Counted from the stretch's first letter, positions 8,837 to 17,461 are shown. The stretch is DNA of 45,527 bases from Novosphingobium sp. (GCA_004211435.1 SECS01000029.1:1-45527), one strand, 5' to 3'. A program made the numbers and translations. The notes: generated from the letters alone by a model not told the origin.

Positions 8837-9120
8837 GCGGCGTGGCTCCCGCCGCCACCGGCGGCCACATCGAGGGTTTCGAGGTTCCGATCCACGGGAG
8901 CCTCGGATCTGCGATCCTCCTCGGCGGCGCGCCGCGCGGCATCGCCATCCTCAACGGCACGCTCGCCGCGGCCGTCGGCCTCGGGCTGCAGCAGTGGCTC
9001 GCTGGGCTCCTCATCTGGGCGGCTGGACACACGCTCGCCGTCGTCGCCGCGCGGCGCGATCCGGATTTCGCGCCCGTCCTCCTGCGTCACCTTCGCCAGA
9101 AGGGATATCTCGCATGCTGA
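8833..9120 (+). CDS. trbD: Conjugal transfer protein TrbD (VirB3-like)
   Basis: 95-residue inner-membrane component of the type IV secretion channel. It contains the motif FEVPIHGSLGSAILLGGAPR followed by a long hydrophobic stretch (residues about 40-72), which is typical of TrbD/VirB3. It overlaps trbC at the start (ATGA). At the end, its stop codon at 9118-9120 lies inside the beginning of trbE (ATGCTGA), so translation is probably coupled. Confidence 0.93.
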   Translation: MSGVAPAATGGHIEGFEVPIHGSLGSAILLGGAPRGIAILNGTLAAAVGLGLQQWLAGLLIWAAGHTLAVVAARRDPDFAPVLLRHLRQKGYLAC

Positions 9121-11546
9121 GCCTCGCCGAATATCGCAAGACCGCTGATCGGCTCGCCGATCATCTCCCCTGGGTCGCCCTCGTCGCGCCGGGCGTCATC
9201 CTCAACAAGGACGGCAGCTTCCAGCGCACGCTGCGCTTTCGCGGGCCCGATCTCGAATCCGCGACAGAAGCCGAGCTCGTCTCGGCCTGCGCCCGGGCCA
9301 ACAACGTGCTTAAGCGCTTTGGTTCGGGATGGGCGCTCTTCTTCGACGCCGAGCGGCGCGAGGCGGCCGTCTATCCCGAGGGGCGCTTCCCCGATGCCGC
9401 GTCTTGGCTGGTCGACGAGGAACGCCGCAGCGACTTCATGGCCGAGGGCGAGCACTACGAGAGCCGTTTCTACCTGACGCTCACCTGGCTGCCGTCGCCC
9501 GACAAGGCCGAGGCCGCGGTCCGCTCGCTCGTCGATCGACCCGAGGCATCGCAGGGGCGCGACTGGCGCACGGCGCTGGCCGGTTTCGTCGCCGAAACCG
9601 ATCGCGCGCTCGATCTCTTCGCGAGCTTCATGCCCGAGATTCGCGCGCTCGATGATGGTGAAACGCTGACCTACCTCCACGGGGCGGTCTCGCCGCGCCG
9701 CATGACGCTCGCGGTGCCCGAAACCCCGATCTATCTCGACTGCCTGCTTGCGGACACGCCGCTCGTCGGAGGTCTCGAGCCTCGGCTCGGCGAGACCCAC
9801 CTGCGCACGCTGACCGTGCTGGGCTTTCCAAACATGAGCCGTCCCGGCCTGCTCGATGCGCTCAATCACCTGGGCATCGGATACCGCTGGGTCACGCGCT
9901 TCATCGCGCTCGACAAGAGCGACGCCACCAAGGCGCTCGTCAAGCTGCGGCGCCAGTGGTTCAACAAGCGCAAGTCGCTCACCGCGCTGCTGCGCGAGGT
10001 GATGTACAATCAGCCCTCGCAGCTCCTCGACACCGACGCTGACAACAAGGTGGTCGATGCCGATCTCGCGCTCCAGACGCTGGGCGGCGACCATGTCGCT
10101 TTCGGCTACCTTACGACGACGATCACGGTCGCGGACGCCGATCGCGCCCGCGTCGAGGGTAATGTTCGCCAGGTCGAGCGGATCGTGAACAGTCACGGCT
10201 TCACGACGATCCGCGAGAGCGTGAACGCGGTCGAAGCGTGGCTCTCCTCGTTGCCTGGTCAGGCCTATGCCAACGTGCGTCAGCCACTCGTCCATACCCT
10301 GAACCTGGCGCATCTCATGCCGCTTTCGTCCGTCTGGGCGGGACCCGCGCATAACGCCCATCTGGGCGGGCCTCCTTTGCTTCATGCCAGTACCGCGGGA
10401 TCGACACCGTTCCGCCTGTCGACCCATGTCGGCGACGTCGGCCACATGCTCGTGGTCGGACCGACCGGCGCGGGCAAGTCCGTCCTGCTCGCGCTGATCG
10501 CGCTGCAGTTCCGGCGCTATGCAGGTTCGCAAGTCTACATCTTCGACAAGGGCCTCTCCTCGCGCGCGGCCGTCCTCGCCATGGGCGGCGCGCATCATGC
10601 GCTCGGACTTGGCGCCGACGGCGGCGATACGCTGGCCTTCCAGCCCTTGCGGCGGATCGACCGGCCGGCCGAACGCAGCTGGGCGGCCGAATGGATCGCG
10701 GCGCTGCTCGAGAGCGAGAAAGTGCTCGTCACACCCGCGATCAAGGACGCCGTATGGTCCGCGCTCACGAGCCTCGCCTCCGCGCCGGCCGAGGAGCGTA
10801 CGCTGACCGGACTCTCGCTGCTGCTCCAGTCGAATCCTCTGCGCGTGGCACTCGGCGCCTATACGCTCGACGTCCCCTACGGCCGTCTGCTCGATGGGTC
10901 CGAGCAAAGTCTCGCGTTCGCCGAACTCCAGTGCTTCGAGACCGAGACGCTCATGGGGCAGGCGGGTGTGGTTGCGCCCGTGCTGACCTATCTATTCCAT
11001 CGTCTCGAAGAACGCTTCGACGGCCGGCCGACGCTGCTGGTTCTCGACGAGGCCTGGATCTTTCTCGACCATCCGCTGTTCGCGGCGCGCATCCGCGAGT
11101 GGCTCAAGGTGCTGCGCAAGAAGAACGTCTCGGTTCTCTTCGCGACGCAGAGCCTTGCCGATATCGCCTCGAGCTCGATCGCGCCCGCCATCATCGAGTG
11201 CTGCCCCCAGCGGATCCTTCTGCCCAACGATCGCGCGATCGAGCCCCAAGGCCGCGAGGCATACGGGCGCTTCGGGCTCAACGACCGGCAGATCGAACTC
11301 ATCAGCCGGGCGACGCCCAAGCGTCAGTATTACCTTCAGTCCGCGCGCGGCAATCGCCTGTTCGAGCTGGGCCTGGGCCCGATCGCACTCGCGCTGTGCG
11401 GCGCGTCCGATCCGGCATCGCAGGCCTGCATCGACGCCCTGCTCGCCGAGGCCGGCACGGCCGGTTTCGCCGCCCGCTTTCTCTCCGCGAAACGCCTCGA
11501 TTGGGCGGCGGAACTGCTCGCCGGCTTCCCCGGCGCAGACGCCTGA
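9114..11546 (+). CDS. trbE: Conjugal transfer ATPase TrbE (VirB4-like)
   Basis: 810-residue VirB4-class ATPase, the largest engine of the mating apparatus. The start at 9114 (MLSLAEYRKTADRLADHLPW) matches the usual TrbE N-terminus. Walker A GPTGAGKS lies near residue 449 and Walker B LLVLDEAWIFLD near residues 640-650. The intervening CagE/TrbE-type region includes HVGDVGHMLVVG. Length is normal. It overlaps trbD by 7 bp; a 36-bp gap with a strong AAGGAG separates it from trbJ. Confidence 0.96.
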   Translation: MLSLAEYRKTADRLADHLPWVALVAPGVILNKDGSFQRTLRFRGPDLESATEAELVSACARANNVLKRFGSGWALFFDAERREAAVYPEGRFPDAASWLVDEERRSDFMAEGEHYESRFYLTLTWLPSPDKAEAAVRSLVDRPEASQGRDWRTALAGFVAETDRALDLFASFMPEIRALDDGETLTYLHGAVSPRRMTLAVPETPIYLDCLLADTPLVGGLEPRLGETHLRTLTVLGFPNMSRPGLLDALNHLGIGYRWVTRFIALDKSDATKALVKLRRQWFNKRKSLTALLREVMYNQPSQLLDTDADNKVVDADLALQTLGGDHVAFGYLTTTITVADADRARVEGNVRQVERIVNSHGFTTIRESVNAVEAWLSSLPGQAYANVRQPLVHTLNLAHLMPLSSVWAGPAHNAHLGGPPLLHASTAGSTPFRLSTHVGDVGHMLVVGPTGAGKSVLLALIALQFRRYAGSQVYIFDKGLSSRAAVLAMGGAHHALGLGADGGDTLAFQPLRRIDRPAERSWAAEWIAALLESEKVLVTPAIKDAVWSALTSLASAPAEERTLTGLSLLLQSNPLRVALGAYTLDVPYGRLLDGSEQSLAFAELQCFETETLMGQAGVVAPVLTYLFHRLEERFDGRPTLLVLDEAWIFLDHPLFAARIREWLKVLRKKNVSVLFATQSLADIASSSIAPAIIECCPQRILLPNDRAIEPQGREAYGRFGLNDRQIELISRATPKRQYYLQSARGNRLFELGLGPIALALCGASDPASQACIDALLAEAGTAGFAARFLSAKRLDWAAELLAGFPGADA

Positions 11547-11582
11547 TCTTCCCGCACTTCCCATCCTTCAAGGAGTAGAACC

Positions 11583-12347
11583 ATGTCCGTCCGCTACCCG
11601 TTTCGTCGAAATGCCGCCGCTGCCCTCTTGTCTATCGCCTGCACCGGCGGCCTCGGGCTCGGTCTCGCCTTGTCGTCCGAGGCCGCCCACGCGCAGCTCA
11701 GCGTGTTCGATCCCACGAACTACTCGCAGAATCTACTGACGGCGGCGCGCACGCTCACGCAGATCAACAACCAAATCCAGTCGCTGCAGAACGAAGCGAC
11801 CATGCTGGTCAACCAGGCCAAGAACCTCAGCCGGATCGAGTTTCCCGAAGTGCAGGCCCTGACGCGGAACCTCGAGCAGATCGATCGCCTGATGGGCCAG
11901 GCCCAGGGTATTCGTTTCGAGGTGTCGGGGCTCGATCAGCAGTTCGCCAGGCTGTTTCCGCGCGGCGCCGGGCTTCCGCTCAAGGCGAGCGATCAGCTTG
12001 CGGCGGCGCGCGCGCGGCTCGATGCCGCCCTCTCGGCCCACCAGCAGACCCTGTCGGTCCAGTCGCAGGTCGCCGAAAACGTCGCAGCCGACGCGCGCAC
12101 CTTGTCGGCGCTCGTCACTAGGAGCCAGGGCGCCGAAGGCGCGCTGCAGGCAAGCCAGGCCACCAACCAGCTTCTGGCGCTCTCGGCCAAGCAGCAGTTC
12201 CAGCTCCAGTCCATGATCGCCGCGCAATACCGCGCCGAAACGATCGAGCGGGCGCGACGCGCCCAGGCGGAGATCGACGCGGCCGCCGCGACCAAGCGCT
12301 TCCTCGGTACCGGCACGGCCTACACCCCGCTCCCCGCCGGCAAGTAG
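11583..12347 (+). CDS. trbJ: Conjugal transfer protein TrbJ (VirB5-like)
   Basis: 254-residue periplasmic or pilus-tip protein. It has an N-terminal signal peptide (about residues 1-37, ending AAHAQ), then the family signature VFDPTNYSQNLLTAARTL and long amphipathic helices rich in Gln and Leu (INNQIQSLQNEATMLVNQAK). The ribosome-binding site AAGGAG is at 11570-11575. In related elements the next gene is the entry-exclusion lipoprotein trbK; no such gene is visible in the 117 bases before trbL. Confidence 0.93.
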   Translation: MSVRYPFRRNAAAALLSIACTGGLGLGLALSSEAAHAQLSVFDPTNYSQNLLTAARTLTQINNQIQSLQNEATMLVNQAKNLSRIEFPEVQALTRNLEQIDRLMGQAQGIRFEVSGLDQQFARLFPRGAGLPLKASDQLAAARARLDAALSAHQQTLSVQSQVAENVAADARTLSALVTRSQGAEGALQASQATNQLLALSAKQQFQLQSMIAAQYRAETIERARRAQAEIDAAAATKRFLGTGTAYTPLPAGK

Positions 12348-12464
12348 GCCACCGGATCGGCGACAGCGCGCGCATCGCGTCGCCGAACTGCCGCGGGGCG
12401 GGGCGTTCCTCCCGGTTCCGCCTCGCGGCCTTTGTCTCTCTGCGCCGACCAGGACATCGAGCCC
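12348..12464. other. trbJ-trbL gap lacking trbK
   Basis: 117-bp space where IncP/Tn4371-type clusters usually carry trbK. It contains no reading frame with a lipoprotein signal. A GC-rich inverted repeat (GGCGAC...GTCGCC, near 12359-12384) is visible. It may act as a trbJ 3' structure, but there is no T-run. Confidence 0.4.
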
Positions 12465-13763
12465 GTGAACGATCTCAGCGTCATCGACCGCTTCCTGCAG
12501 GATTTCATCCGTTACATCGACAGCGGCTTCGGCCTCCTGGGCGGCGACGTCCATTTTCTGACCGCGACCCTGATCGGCATCGACATCACCCTGGCCGGTC
12601 TCTTCTGGGCGCTTGGCGGCGAGGACAATGTGCTCGGCCGGTTCCTGCGCAAGATCCTCTACATCGGGGCTTTCGCGTTCATCTTGAACAGCTTCTCGAC
12701 GCTCGCCGACATCATCTTCCGCTCCTTTGCGCAGGCCGGACTGACCGCGGGCGGGGCTACGCTTTCTGCGGACGACCTGCTGCGCCCGGGTCGCGTCGCG
12801 AACACGGGCTTTTCCGCCGCCTGGCCGCTGCTCGAACAGGCGTCTCAGCTCACCGGCTTCACGACGTTCTTCGACAACTTCCTGACGATCGTGGTCCTGC
12901 TCTTCGCCTGGGCCGTGGTCATCGTCGCCTTCTTCATCCTCGCGGTGCAGATGTTCGTCACGATCATCGAGTTCAAGCTGACGAGCCTCGCCGGATTCAT
13001 CCTCGTGCCTTTCGCGCTCTGGAACCGGACGAGCTTCCTCGCCGAGCGCGTGCTGGGCAACGTGGTCTCCTCCGGCATCAAGGTCATGGTGCTTGCCGTC
13101 ATCATCGGCATCGGATCGAACTTCTTTGCCGAATTCGATGCCGCGCTCGGCGGCCGGGAGCCCGACATCGGCCAGGCCCTGAGCCTGATGCTCGCGAGCC
13201 TTACGCTGTTCGGTCTCGGCATATTCGGGCCGGGCATCGCATCGGGGCTCGTCGCCGGGGCGCCGCAGCTGGGAGCTGGCGCAGCGCTCGGCACGGTCGC
13301 GGGCGCGGCAGGCGCGACGATGGTCGCGGGCGGCGCGACCTTGGGCGCCGCTCGTCTCGCCGGCGGCGCGGCGCTCGGCGCCGTCCGCGCCGGGACGACG
13401 ATGGGTTCGGCCGCGTCGACCGCCTACGGCCTCGGCAAGGAGACTGCCGCGACGCCATCGATGGCGGCGGGTCTGGGTGGCGTCGCGCGCGCTGCGGGCA
13501 ATGCCGCCCGCGAGCGGGCGTCCAGTGCCCTGGGTCTGGGCGACGCCGCCCAGCGCGGCCGAACCGCAGCCTGGAATGCGCTGAACCGCACGGGCGAGGC
13601 CGGCATGCCGGTATCTGCCGATAACGAAACGCCGGCCTGGGCGCGCGCGATGAGATCTCAGCAGTCCGGTCGGCACCACCGCCAGGTGGTCCTTCACGCG
13701 CTGCAACAAGGTGACCGCGGCGGTGCCTCTGCAACCCCCGATATCAAGGAAAGGGACGACTGA
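12465..13763 (+). CDS. trbL: Conjugal transfer membrane protein TrbL (VirB6-like)
   Basis: 432-residue polytopic inner-membrane protein of the mating channel. The GTG at 12465 is preferred (VNDLSVIDRFLQDFIRYIDS), because family members begin at this motif and an AGGA lies upstream. A TTG at 12432 would add 11 unconserved residues. Five or six hydrophobic helices lie in the first 270 residues (ATLIGIDITLAGLFWALGG, FLTIVVLLFAWAVVIVAFFI, GIKVMVLAVIIGIGSNFFA). An Ala/Gly-rich flexible region (about 275-400) and a hydrophilic tail follow, the usual TrbL layout. It overlaps trbF by 1 bp. Confidence 0.94.
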   Translation: MNDLSVIDRFLQDFIRYIDSGFGLLGGDVHFLTATLIGIDITLAGLFWALGGEDNVLGRFLRKILYIGAFAFILNSFSTLADIIFRSFAQAGLTAGGATLSADDLLRPGRVANTGFSAAWPLLEQASQLTGFTTFFDNFLTIVVLLFAWAVVIVAFFILAVQMFVTIIEFKLTSLAGFILVPFALWNRTSFLAERVLGNVVSSGIKVMVLAVIIGIGSNFFAEFDAALGGREPDIGQALSLMLASLTLFGLGIFGPGIASGLVAGAPQLGAGAALGTVAGAAGATMVAGGATLGAARLAGGAALGAVRAGTTMGSAASTAYGLGKETAATPSMAAGLGGVARAAGNAARERASSALGLGDAAQRGRTAAWNALNRTGEAGMPVSADNETPAWARAMRSQQSGRHHRQVVLHALQQGDRGGASATPDIKERDD

Positions 13764-14584
13764 TGATCTTCAAGCGCGCCGTCCAGCGTTACGGACGAAC
13801 CCCCGAGCCCGAGACGCCCTACCAGCGCGCGGGACAGGTATGGGATGAGCGAATCGGCTCGGCCCGCGTCCAGGCGCGCAGCTGGCGTCTCATGGCGTTC
13901 GGCGGACTGGGGCTAGCGAGCGGCTTGGCCGCGGCGCTGGTCTGGCAGTCGCTGCAGAGCAGGGTTAAGCCCTACGTCGTCGAGGTCGATCGCCTCGGCG
14001 AGACGCGCGCGGTCGCCGAGGCTGCGAAGGATTACCGGCCGACCGATCCACAAATCGCATGGCACCTCGGGCGTTTCGTTGCGGGCATCCGATCGCGGTC
14101 GCTCGATGCGGTGCTCATGCGGCGCGACTGGTTGTCGGCCTACGACTTCGCGACCAAGCGCGGCAGCCAGTTCCTCGACGAATATGCCCGCAGTGCCGAT
14201 CCCTTTGCGGAAATCGGCGAACTGACCGTGTCGGTCCAGATCACCAGCGTGGTGAGGGCATCCGACAGGTCCTTCCAGGTCAAATGGATCGAGACGACCT
14301 TCGAGCGCGGCGCACTAGTCGATGCGTCGCGCTGGACCGCGATCCTGACCGTGGTCTCGAAGCCGCCCGGCGACGCCGACACGCTGCGCAAGAACCCGCT
14401 CGGGATTTACGTCGATGCGATCGACTGGAGCCGCGAACTCGACGTGCCCCCGTCGGTGGCAGGCTCTCGCGAGACCGTCGGCCGGCCCGAGCCCCGGCCG
14501 GCAATCGCCGGCGAAGACTCAGCGACCACCATTCCGTCGCCGGCCATGCCGGCCAATCCGCAGACAATGGAGAACCGCCCGTGA
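13763..14584 (+). CDS. trbF: Conjugal transfer protein TrbF (VirB8-like)
   Basis: 273-residue bitopic inner-membrane protein. A short cytoplasmic N-terminus (TPYQRAGQVWDERIGSARVQ) is followed by one membrane helix (about 46-66, FGGLGLASGLAAALVWQSL). The periplasmic NTF2-like VirB8 domain contains KPYVVEVDRLGE and RKNPLGIYVDAIDWSREL. It bridges the inner-membrane and core complexes of the channel. It overlaps trbG by 4 bp (GTGA). Confidence 0.95.
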   Translation: MIFKRAVQRYGRTPEPETPYQRAGQVWDERIGSARVQARSWRLMAFGGLGLASGLAAALVWQSLQSRVKPYVVEVDRLGETRAVAEAAKDYRPTDPQIAWHLGRFVAGIRSRSLDAVLMRRDWLSAYDFATKRGSQFLDEYARSADPFAEIGELTVSVQITSVVRASDRSFQVKWIETTFERGALVDASRWTAILTVVSKPPGDADTLRKNPLGIYVDAIDWSRELDVPPSVAGSRETVGRPEPRPAIAGEDSATTIPSPAMPANPQTMENRP

Positions 14585-15531
14585 AGCAGATCCTCTTTCC
14601 AGCCGCACTCGCGATGACGAGCGCGGCGATCGCCGCCGAACCTGCTGGGCCCCCGGCATCGAAGGTGGCGAGCACCAATCCGCAGTCCGACGTCGCGACG
14701 GCCGCGGTTCCGCAGCAGCCTCGCGTGTCCGCGCCCTTGCGGCACGCCCGGCGTGCGCGGGTGTCGCCGGCCCTCGCCCAGGTCGCGCGCGCCAATCGCT
14801 TGGCGACGCAGCAACCGGCGAGCCACGGTTTCGTGGGCGCCGCCCAGATCTATCCGTTCAGCGATGGTGCGATCTACCAGGTCTATGCGGCGCCCGGCGC
14901 GGTCACCGACATCGCGCTCCAGCCCGGCGAGGGCCTCATCGCTGTCGCGGCCGGTGACACGGCACGCTGGGTCATCGGCGACACCACCAGCGGCGCGGGC
15001 GAAACCAGGCGCACCCATATCCTGGCCAAGCCCTTCGCCGCTGGGCTGTCGACGAATCTCGTGATCACGACCGACCGGCGGGCCTATCTTCTGCAGGTGA
15101 CGGCGACCGCGCGAACGGCGATGGCCTCTATCTCCTGGACCTACCCGGCGGACGATCTCATCGCGTTGCAGCGCTCGGCCGAGACTGCTGCTTCCGTGGC
15201 ACCCGTTGCCGGCGCGCTTTCCCTAGACAGACTGAACTTCGACTATCGGCTGACTGGCGACCGGCCGCAGTGGCGGCCTTTGCGCGCTTTCGACGACGGC
15301 CGGCAGACTTTCATCGAGTTCGCGCCCACGCTCTCGCTGGGCGAGGCGCCTCCGCTTTTCCTGACCGGATCAAAGGGAGAGGCGGAGCTCGTCAATTACC
15401 GCGTGAGCGGCCGCTATTACGTCGTCGACCGCATCTTCCATCGGGCCGAGCTTCGGCTTGGCACGAAGGACGCGAAGGTCGTCCGGATCGAGCGCCTTGC
15501 CCGCGGCGATCGCGGAGGCGAGCGGCCATGA
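14581..15531 (+). CDS. trbG: Conjugal transfer protein TrbG (VirB9-like)
   Basis: 316-residue periplasmic/outer-membrane core component. The GTG start at 14581 overlaps the trbF stop and opens a signal peptide (VKQILFPAALAMTSAAIAAE). The VirB9 fold is shown by YPFSDGAIYQVYAAPGAVTD, the LQPGE motif, and the C-terminal LVNYRVSGRYYVVDRIFHRAELRLG. A longer open frame upstream, from 14059, is an overlap artefact. Family members often end near this length. Confidence 0.94.
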   Translation: MKQILFPAALAMTSAAIAAEPAGPPASKVASTNPQSDVATAAVPQQPRVSAPLRHARRARVSPALAQVARANRLATQQPASHGFVGAAQIYPFSDGAIYQVYAAPGAVTDIALQPGEGLIAVAAGDTARWVIGDTTSGAGETRRTHILAKPFAAGLSTNLVITTDRRAYLLQVTATARTAMASISWTYPADDLIALQRSAETAASVAPVAGALSLDRLNFDYRLTGDRPQWRPLRAFDDGRQTFIEFAPTLSLGEAPPLFLTGSKGEAELVNYRVSGRYYVVDRIFHRAELRLGTKDAKVVRIERLARGDRGGERP

Positions 15532-16724
15532 GCGAAGACGCTATCCAGCCGCCGGCTAAGCTTGATCCCGAGATCCTGGCGATTCGCGCCCGTCCCGCAC
15601 GAGCCATCCGCTTCAAGCGCGGTGTGATCGTCGGCTTGGCCGCCGCGGGCTCCGTGAGCCTCGTGGCCGTCGCCTGGCTCGCTCTGAAGCCGCCGGTCTT
15701 CTCTGTCGTGGCCGAGCGACAGGAGCTATCGGAACCAGCCCGACGCACTTCGAGCGATGCTCTCAATGCGCTGCCCGCGACCTATGGTGATGCACCCAAG
15801 CTCGGGCCGCCGCTTCCCGGTGATCTCGGGCGGCCGATCCTCGCGCATCAGCGCGCCGCGGCCCCGGAGATCGATTCGACTTCGCCGGCTTCGGTGACCA
15901 ACGCGGAGCAGCAGCGCCAACGTGAGATGGCGGATCTCAAGGCGGCCCGAGAGTCTGGTTTGCTCGCGCAGATGCGCGCGGCTCCAGCGGGGCAGGGCGC
16001 AATGGCCGGCGCATCGGTGGCGGAACCGGATATCGCTTCCGCCAATGCGCCCAGCGTTTCGCGGCGCAACGCTGACTTGCGGGACCGGAAGGCGCAGTTC
16101 GTGACGAGCCTCGATCGATCCGACGACACCAACTCCTACCGGCTCGCCGCCCCGCCTTCGCCCTTCCTGCTCTCGGCGGGCAGCATCATAAGCGCGAGCC
16201 TCATCACGGGCCTGAGATCGGACGTACCAGGCCTGGTGACGGCGCAGGTCATCAGCCCCGTCTTCGATAGTCCGACGGGGCGCATCCTTCTCATTCCCCA
16301 GGGATCGAGACTCATCGGGAGTTACGATCACGTAGTCGCGTTCGGACAGCGACGGGCGCTCGTCGTCTGGCAGCGGATCGTTCTCCCGGATGGCAGCTCG
16401 CTGCGCATCGACAATGTCCCCGCCACCGATGCCGCGGGTTACGCCGGGCTCGAGGACAAGGTCGACTTCCACACCTTCGCCCTGCTCAAGGGAATCGCGC
16501 TCGCGACGCTGCTCGGAGTCGGCTCGGAGCTCACCATCTCGGGCGAGAGCGACCTCGTTCGCGCGCTGCGCGAGTCGACCCAGCAGAACGTGTCGCGCAG
16601 TGGTGATCAGCTGACGTCTCGCGCACTCGATATCAAGCCGACGATCACGATCCGGCCCGGTGCCCAGGTACGCCTGGTGGTTCACAAGGATCTGATCCTC
16701 GCGCCCTGGACCGGAGGAAATTGA
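15528..16724 (+). CDS. trbI: Conjugal transfer protein TrbI (VirB10-like)
   Basis: 398-residue energy-transducing protein spanning both membranes. The ATG at 15528 overlaps the trbG stop. One membrane helix (about 32-53, GVIVGLAAAGSVSLVAVAWL) is followed by a Pro/Gln/Ala-rich periplasmic spacer. The VirB10 beta-barrel domain includes SPFLLSAGSIISASLITGL, ILLIPQGSRLIGSYDH and VHKDLILAPW. It closes the core set trbB-I; trbH (VirB7-like lipoprotein) is not recognisable. Confidence 0.95.
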   Translation: MSEDAIQPPAKLDPEILAIRARPARAIRFKRGVIVGLAAAGSVSLVAVAWLALKPPVFSVVAERQELSEPARRTSSDALNALPATYGDAPKLGPPLPGDLGRPILAHQRAAAPEIDSTSPASVTNAEQQRQREMADLKAARESGLLAQMRAAPAGQGAMAGASVAEPDIASANAPSVSRRNADLRDRKAQFVTSLDRSDDTNSYRLAAPPSPFLLSAGSIISASLITGLRSDVPGLVTAQVISPVFDSPTGRILLIPQGSRLIGSYDHVVAFGQRRALVVWQRIVLPDGSSLRIDNVPATDAAGYAGLEDKVDFHTFALLKGIALATLLGVGSELTISGESDLVRALRESTQQNVSRSGDQLTSRALDIKPTITIRPGAQVRLVVHKDLILAPWTGGN

Positions 16725-16939
16725 CGACGGTGGACCTGAGACTCGCGAAGCTGCCGAACAAGACGCCGGTAAAGATGACCCTCCTGCTTACGCCCCAACT
16801 CAATGAAGCTCTCGGCGTCTATGCCGAGCTCTATCGAACCGCTTATGGTCATGAGGCAGCTGTCGTGGATCTGGTCCCGGCGATGCTCGAGACCTTCCTT
16901 GCGGGCGACAAAGCCTTCGCGGCGGCTCGCAGGAAATGA
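16721..16939 (+). CDS. DUF2274 small protein downstream of trbI
   Basis: 72-residue protein with the DUF2274 pattern (LRLAKLPNKTPVKMTLLLTP ... LNEALGVYAELYRTAYGHEAA ... LVPAMLETFL). It has a short strand followed by helices, plausibly a small DNA-binding or dimerising fold. Genes of this family regularly follow trbI in Tn4371-like conjugative elements; function is unknown. The TTG at 16721 overlaps the trbI stop (TTGA); GTG at 16730 is an alternative start three codons later. Confidence 0.85.
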   Translation: MTTVDLRLAKLPNKTPVKMTLLLTPQLNEALGVYAELYRTAYGHEAAVVDLVPAMLETFLAGDKAFAAARRK

Positions 16940-16996
16940 TGACACCGGTTTCTCATCAGCGGCGCGAAGGCGAACCGCGCGAGCGGACGTAGCGTC

Positions 16997-17218
16997 ATGA
17001 CGGACGAGACACTCTGGACGGCGAGAGAGCTCGCTCGATTTCTCGGATATTGCGAGAGCACGGTCAGCAGAATGGTGACCCAGGAGCCCGACAAGCTGCC
17101 TCCACGGGTTGCGTCGCTGGGTCGCCCGCGATGGGTCCCAGAAGTCGCTCGCGAGTGGGCGAGACAGACCAGCGCGCCTCCTCGGAGCCGGGTCGGAAGA
17201 CCGCGAAATCAGCGTTGA
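16997..17218 (+). CDS. AlpA-like / excisionase-type helix-turn-helix protein
   Basis: 73-residue protein with a MerR/AlpA-style helix-turn-helix: TLWTARELARFLGYCESTVSRMVTQ, then the wing-like PPRVASLGRPRWVPEVAREW, and a basic C-terminus (RVGRPRNQR). Such proteins commonly regulate the integrase, or act as the recombination directionality factor, of integrative elements. It sits between the conjugation operon and the tRNA attachment site, about 110 bp from the tRNA 3' end, and there is no tyrosine integrase beside it. The role is inference from fold and place. Confidence 0.7.
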   Translation: MTDETLWTARELARFLGYCESTVSRMVTQEPDKLPPRVASLGRPRWVPEVAREWARQTSAPPRSRVGRPRNQR

Positions 17219-17277
17219 AAATTGGCTTCAGGCCCGGTGATCTGGCGCGCCCGAAACACGTTCGGTCGCAAACCCAG

Positions 17278-17296
17278 TGTGCCAAATTGTGCCAAA
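17278..17296. repeat. Direct repeat TGTGCCAAA x2 beside the tRNA (candidate arm-type or operator site)
   Basis: TGTGCCAAA occurs at 17278-17286 and again at 17288-17296, offset by 10 bp (one helical turn), 34 bases from the tRNA CCA end. Spacing and place suit binding of an integrase arm domain or the AlpA-like protein encoded just upstream. The repeat is seen; the role is inferred. Confidence 0.5.
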
Positions 17297-17307
17297 ACCC
17301 CGAATTT

Positions 17308-17327
17308 ATCCTTTGTTTTCAAAGGAT
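17308..17327 (-). terminator. Hairpin just downstream of tRNA-Leu
   Basis: A perfect 8-bp stem ATCCTTTG/CAAAGGAT with a 4-base loop starts two bases beyond the tRNA CCA. Read in the tRNA direction it is not followed by a good U-run. It could serve in tRNA 3'-end formation or as part of the attachment site. Confidence 0.45.
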
Positions 17328-17329
17328 TT

Positions 17330-17416
17330 TGGTGCGGTCGAGAAGACTCGAACTTCCACGGGCTTTCGCCCACAACGACCTCAACGTTGCGCGTCTACCA
17401 ATTCCGCCACGACCGC
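17330..17416 (-). tRNA. tRNA-Leu (anticodon GAG), CCA encoded
   Basis: Read on the minus strand, the acceptor arms are GCGGTCG and CGACCGC. The D-arm region is GGCGGAATTGGTAGACGC, and the anticodon stem CAACG/CGTTG encloses loop TTGAGGT, giving anticodon GAG. A long variable arm (GGGCGAAAGCCC), expected for leucine tRNAs, is followed by the T-arm containing GTTCGAGTC. Discriminator A and an encoded CCA follow. Its 3' end faces the conjugation module, the orientation expected when an integrative element uses a tRNA gene as attachment site. Confidence 0.95.
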
Positions 17417-17461
17417 TAAATCATCGGGCTGCCGAAGCCGCCCGGGTGCGAAGCGGCGCCG

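Noticed and set aside
9087..10907. 606-codon minus-strand frame inside trbE
   Set aside because: Shadow of trbE, which has both Walker motifs and normal length.
11733..13709. Long minus-strand open frame (658 codons) opposite trbJ and trbL
   Set aside because: It is antisense to two well-supported conjugation genes, and its Arg/Glu/Gly-rich translation has no domain. High GC makes such shadow frames common.
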